Shown here piece after piece: positions 60,880 through 64,000 of a stretch of DNA of 64,000 bases. Position 1 is the stretch's first letter, and each line of letters opens with the position of its first letter. The notes under the pieces are model-generated. The model was not told where the DNA came from. It was given only the letters and a program-made list of their open reading frames with translations, and made no database searches. The stretch comes from UBA668 sp043740085 (GTDB lineage Bacteria > Actinomycetota > Acidimicrobiia > Acidimicrobiales > Ilumatobacteraceae): positions 25,050 through 89,049 of the forward strand of contig JAYUCY010000112.1 of NCBI GenBank assembly GCA_043740085.1. Direction: 5' to 3'. The position numbers and the translations under genes are program-made.

Positions 60880-62760
60880 ATGGTCACGCGCCCTCCCACC
60901 GGCACGATTCCCGAGACACCGGGGTCGTATCAGTTCAAGGACAAAGACGGGCGCGTCATCTATGTCGGCAAGGCATCCAGCCTGCGTCAGCGCCTCTCCA
61001 ACTACTTCCAAGACCCCCGCAACATGCACCCGCGCACTGCGCAAATGGTGGCGACGGCAGCCTCCGTCGAGTGGATTGAGGTGCGCAACGAAGTGGAAGC
61101 GCTGATGCTGGAGCACAGCCTCATCAAGCAGCACCACCCGCGTTTCAATGTCCGCTTGCGCGACGACAAGAGCTACCCGTTCCTCGCGGTGACATTGGAC
61201 GAGCAGTTCCCGCGAGCCCTTGTGATGCGTGGCCGTAAGCGCAAGGGCACCCGTTACTTCGGCCCATACGCGCATGCGTATGCAATTCGCGACACGCTGG
61301 ATCTCTTGCTGCGCAGCTTCCCCATCCGCACCTGTAGCCCCGGGAAATTCAACGAGCATCAGCGCCTTGGACGTCCGTGTCTGCTGTTCCATATCGAGAA
61401 GTGCAGCGGGCCGTGCGTCGGCGAGATCGAGGAGATGCCCTACCGGCAGCTGGTGCAAGAGCTGTGCGACTTCCTCGATGGCGACACCGACGACATCGTC
61501 AAGCGTCTGGAACGCGAGATGGCTGGCGCCGCGCAGGAGCTGGAGTACGAGCGGGCCGCCCGCCTGCGCGACCGGTTGCTGGCGGTTCGCCGTGCGATCG
61601 AGAAGCAGCAGATGGTGGGCGAGCGCAATGAAGACATCGACGTCATTGGCATCGCTGACGACGAATTGGAAGCCGCCGTGCAGGTCTTTTTCGTGCGCAA
61701 AGGACGCGTTGTCGGCCGCAAGGGTTTCGTGCTCGACAAGGTGGAGGAGCTGACGCCCGGCGGTTTGATCGACCGTATTCTCGAGGCGCTCTACGGCGAC
61801 GACCCACCGGCCGGTGTGCCCAAGCAGGTGCTGGTTCCAGTGGCGCCCGACGACAGCGCAACGTACGAGGAGTGGCTGACGCACCTGCGCGGCAGTCGCG
61901 TGCAGATTCGGGTTGCGCAGCGCGGCGACAAGCGCGATCTACACGAGACGGTGACGCGCAACGCGAAGGAAGAGTTCATGCGCCATCGCATGCGGCGCGC
62001 TGGCGACCACAACGCGCGCAGCCGCGCAATCACCGAATTGCAGGACCTGTTGGGCTTGCCGGAAGCACCGTTGCGTATCGAGTGTTACGACATGGCGCAC
62101 CTGCAGGGCACGGACTACGTCGGCTCGATGGTGGTGCTGGAGGACGGATTGCCGAACAAGCGCGAGTATCGCCGCTTCAAGGTGCACGTCCCCGGCAACG
62201 ACGACTACGCAGCGATGGAGGAAGTACTGACCCGTCGCCTACAGGCATATCTCAATGAGCGCGACCAGCCGCTGGACGAAGAGCTGATCGATGGCGAGCG
62301 GCGTCGCCCGCGCAAGTTCGCCTATCCGCCGCAGCTGCTGTTGGTCGACGGTGGCAAAGGGCAGCTGGCAGTCGCTGATCGTGTTGTCAGGGCGCTCGGA
62401 CTGCAGGACGAGATTCCGATCGCATCGTTGGCGAAGCGTTTCGAGGAGGTGTACCTGCCCGGGCGTAGCGTGCCGATCGAAGTGCCGCGCGGTAGTGACG
62501 CGCTGTTCATGTTGCAGCGCATTCGAGACGAGGCCCACCGCTTCGCCAACACGTTCCACCGCGAGCTGCGCGGCAAGCGAATGACGACGTCGTCGCTTGA
62601 CGGGATTCCCGGGCTGGGCGAGGCGCGCAAGAAGAAACTGACGCAGGTGATGGGTGGCGTCAACGCAGTCAAGAAGGCGTCACTGGAAGACCTCAAAGCG
62701 CTGTCGTTCCTGCCCGACGCAGTGGCCGACGCGATCCACGAGAAATTCCACCGTGCGTGA
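60880..62760 (+). CDS. uvrC: Excinuclease ABC subunit C
   Basis: 626 residues. The GIY-YIG nuclease (GSYQFKDKDGRVIYVGKASS) makes the 3' cut. A Cys cluster (RTCSPGKFNEHQRLGRPCLL, EKCSGPCVG) follows, then a UVR motif (AAQELEYERAARLRDRL). The RNase H-like domain for the 5' cut shows IECYDMAHLQGTDYVGSMVV and LLLVDGGKGQLAVA, and tandem HhH motifs end the protein (IPGLGEARKKKLTQVMGG). With uvrA and uvrB here, the whole excinuclease lies within about 11 kb. Confidence 0.96.
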   Translation: MVTRPPTGTIPETPGSYQFKDKDGRVIYVGKASSLRQRLSNYFQDPRNMHPRTAQMVATAASVEWIEVRNEVEALMLEHSLIKQHHPRFNVRLRDDKSYPFLAVTLDEQFPRALVMRGRKRKGTRYFGPYAHAYAIRDTLDLLLRSFPIRTCSPGKFNEHQRLGRPCLLFHIEKCSGPCVGEIEEMPYRQLVQELCDFLDGDTDDIVKRLEREMAGAAQELEYERAARLRDRLLAVRRAIEKQQMVGERNEDIDVIGIADDELEAAVQVFFVRKGRVVGRKGFVLDKVEELTPGGLIDRILEALYGDDPPAGVPKQVLVPVAPDDSATYEEWLTHLRGSRVQIRVAQRGDKRDLHETVTRNAKEEFMRHRMRRAGDHNARSRAITELQDLLGLPEAPLRIECYDMAHLQGTDYVGSMVVLEDGLPNKREYRRFKVHVPGNDDYAAMEEVLTRRLQAYLNERDQPLDEELIDGERRRPRKFAYPPQLLLVDGGKGQLAVADRVVRALGLQDEIPIASLAKRFEEVYLPGRSVPIEVPRGSDALFMLQRIRDEAHRFANTFHRELRGKRMTTSSLDGIPGLGEARKKKLTQVMGGVNAVKKASLEDLKALSFLPDAVADAIHEKFHRA

Positions 62761-62885
62761 GCCGATTGGGCGGGGCTCGCTGGCGCAGGACGGTTCCGAC
62801 TACCAGAACATCGGGTCAGCCTCACACGGCTGAGCGGCGTTTGCCTCGCTCGTAGCCATTGAGCCGCACTCTATGACGACACCCG

Positions 62886-62891
62886 TACGAT
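62886..62891 (+). promoter_or_regulatory. -10 element of methyltransferase gene
   Basis: TACGAT, 6 nt before the GTG at 62898. Confidence 0.45.
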
Positions 62892-62897
62892 TGCGGC

Positions 62898-63617
62898 GTG
62901 AGCAACGACCTGTGGGAAACACATGCGGAGTGGTGGATCGACGGCTTCACGGCCGGCGCCGACCCTGAGTACGAGGAGCAGATTCTGCCGCTTGCAGCTC
63001 GTGAACTGGCGGGTGCCGAACGAGTACTCGACGTCGGCTGCGGCGACGGCCAGGTCAGCCGCCTCGCCGCCAAGCTCGGGGCGCAAGTAGTCGGCATCGA
63101 CCCCACATGGAACTGCGTCAGCGTTGCCCACCAGCGCGGCGGGGGAGTGTTCGCTCGTGCAGGCGCTGCGCAACTTCCGTTCGCTGACGGCACGTTCGAC
63201 GCCGTGATCGCCTGTCTGGTCTTTGAGCACATCCGTGATGTGGACAGCGCCATCGCCGAAGTCGCCCGAGTCCTGCAGCCCGGCGGTCGCTTCTGCTTCT
63301 TCCTCAACCATCCGCTGCTGCAGACCCCCAACAGCGGCTGGATCGACGATCAGTTCCTCGACCCGCCCGAGCAGTACTGGCGCATCGGACCGTATCTCAT
63401 CGAGGACGAGACCATCGAGGAGGTCGAGAAGGACGTGTTCATTCCCTTCATCCATCGCCCACTCAGTCGCTATGTGAACGCCTTGGCCGACAACGGATTG
63501 CTGCTCGAGCGCATGGTCGAGCCCGCCCCGCCCGCCGGGTTCCTTGCCAAGGCCAGCGAGTACGAGGCGGCGGCCACCATCCCTCGGCTGCTCTACATGC
63601 GCACCAGCAAACGCTGA
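62898..63617 (+). CDS. SAM-dependent methyltransferase (UbiE/COQ5-like class I)
   Basis: 239 residues. Motif I VLDVGCGDGQVSRLAAKLGA near residue 43, then VVGIDPTWNCVSVA, LPFADGTFDAVIACLVFEHI and EVARVLQPGGRFCFFLNHP (Methyltransf_11 pattern). The C-terminal part (HRPLSRYVNALADNGLLLER) is the usual substrate side. Acceptor unknown. It stands between uvrC and rapZ, which are adjacent in many actinobacteria. Confidence 0.85.
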   Translation: MSNDLWETHAEWWIDGFTAGADPEYEEQILPLAARELAGAERVLDVGCGDGQVSRLAAKLGAQVVGIDPTWNCVSVAHQRGGGVFARAGAAQLPFADGTFDAVIACLVFEHIRDVDSAIAEVARVLQPGGRFCFFLNHPLLQTPNSGWIDDQFLDPPEQYWRIGPYLIEDETIEEVEKDVFIPFIHRPLSRYVNALADNGLLLERMVEPAPPAGFLAKASEYEAAATIPRLLYMRTSKR

Positions 63618-63637
63618 GAGCTACAAACGCGAAGAGC

Positions 63638-63643
63638 TAGGGT
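63638..63643 (+). promoter_or_regulatory. -10 element of rapZ
   Basis: TAGGGT, 8 nt before the GTG at 63652. Confidence 0.45.
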
Positions 63644-63651
63644 GCGCGTCC

Positions 63652-64000
63652 GTGGCTGACATTCTGGTCATCACGGGGCTGTCGGGTGCAGGGCGTTCGA
63701 ACGCGGCCGACTTTCTCGAGGACATGGGCTGGTTCGTCGTCGACAACCTTCCTGTTGCGTTGATGGACAAGATCATCGAACTCGGCGTCGGGTCGGGCGC
63801 TGTCGTTGGTTCGGGTGTCCAACAGCTGGGTGTGGTTGTCGGGCCAACGGCCGACCAGGCCGACGTGCTCAACGAAATCCGCCTACTGCGTACCAAGGGT
63901 CACCGCGTGCGCGTGCTGTTCCTGGATGCAAGCACGGCCGAGCTCGTGAAGCGCTACGGCAGTACGCGCCGCAAGCACCCGCTCGACGAAGGTTCCTCGC
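63652..64000 (+). CDS. rapZ: RapZ-like nucleotide-binding protein (partial, 5' end)
   Basis: The first 116 codons are present; the gene runs off the right edge. The P-loop reads GLSGAGRSNAADFLEDMGWF with Arg in place of the usual Lys, a change I also recall from actinobacterial members. VVDNLPVALMDKIIEL, VLFLDASTAELVKRY and STRRKHPLDEGSS match the family. In E. coli RapZ binds sRNA and UDP-sugar precursors; in actinobacteria the role is less clear. It follows uvrC as usual, whiA being the expected next gene. Confidence 0.9.
   Translation, partial: MADILVITGLSGAGRSNAADFLEDMGWFVVDNLPVALMDKIIELGVGSGAVVGSGVQQLGVVVGPTADQADVLNEIRLLRTKGHRVRVLFLDASTAELVKRYGSTRRKHPLDEGSS

Noticed and set aside
63652..63700. 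Broken P-loop in RapZ (Arg for Lys)
   Set aside because: I recall the GLSGAGRS form in actinobacterial members, so it is not taken as a defect.

Overview
The window is a high-GC bacterial chromosome segment, almost certainly from an actinobacterium. The block ANTAR response regulator - polA - rpsA - coaE - uvrB - uvrA matches the gene order of Mycobacterium tuberculosis around Rv1626-Rv1638. Other actinobacterial marks are an F420-type luciferase-like oxidoreductase, several acyl-CoA ligases, uvrC followed by rapZ, a menaquinone pathway, alpha2-type glycyl-tRNA synthetase and many genes that look leaderless. An uncultured or little-studied lineage such as Acidimicrobiia is my guess; the sequence alone does not prove it.

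Layout. 0-2.1 kb: menaquinone genes (menD end; menG-menF on the other strand). 2.2-10.5 kb: catabolic genes (amidase, two acyl-CoA ligases, LLM oxidoreductase, SDR, MaoC hydratase) and a broken DUF72 gene. 10.5-15.2 kb: repeats, a truncated phosphotransferase, era, then a split MtrA/MtrB/LpqB-like signalling set with a STAS protein. 15.2-21.2 kb: an acyl-CoA carboxylase operon (enoyl-CoA hydratase, carboxyltransferase, biotin carboxylase, AtuA-type protein). 21.3-25.7 kb: DinG-type helicase, a divergent cis-prenyltransferase pair and recO. 25.7-30.6 kb: two Thr-rich lipoproteins, glyS and a second two-component system. 30.7-34.9 kb: trpC-F-B-A. 35-40.3 kb: type II fatty acid synthesis (fabZ; fabD-fabH-fabG-acpP-fabF). 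40.5-46.1 kb: tRNA-Leu, malQ, an ANTAR regulator and polA. 46-64 kb: a repeat-rich spacer, a methyltransferase, rpsA, a NarL-type two-component pair, coaE, uvrB, an EAL protein, uvrA, an MFS transporter, a rhomboid-like protein, uvrC, a methyltransferase and the start of rapZ.

Most notable. (1) The only uppS in the window lacks the C-terminal RxG motif. A divergent neighbour has that motif (RRFGG) but has lost the catalytic Asp. This is the division of labour seen in eukaryotic DHDDS/NgBR, so I propose a bacterial heteromeric cis-prenyltransferase. (2) Two intergenic copies of a composite repeat, a roughly 42-bp palindrome followed by 20-bp tandem units, lie in opposite orientations; a separate 67-bp palindromic repeat also occurs twice. 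(3) FabD carries a C-terminal biotinyl/lipoyl-like domain without a modifiable Lys. (4) Six dispensable genes are broken or truncated (amidase nonsense codon, DUF72 frameshifts, YkgJ-like, APH-like, a Cys-rich gene after trpA, and a peroxiredoxin that lost its catalytic segment), while large housekeeping genes are intact. (5) More than 20 genes have a TANNNT hexamer 6-10 nt before the start codon, which indicates leaderless transcription and helped fix several starts.
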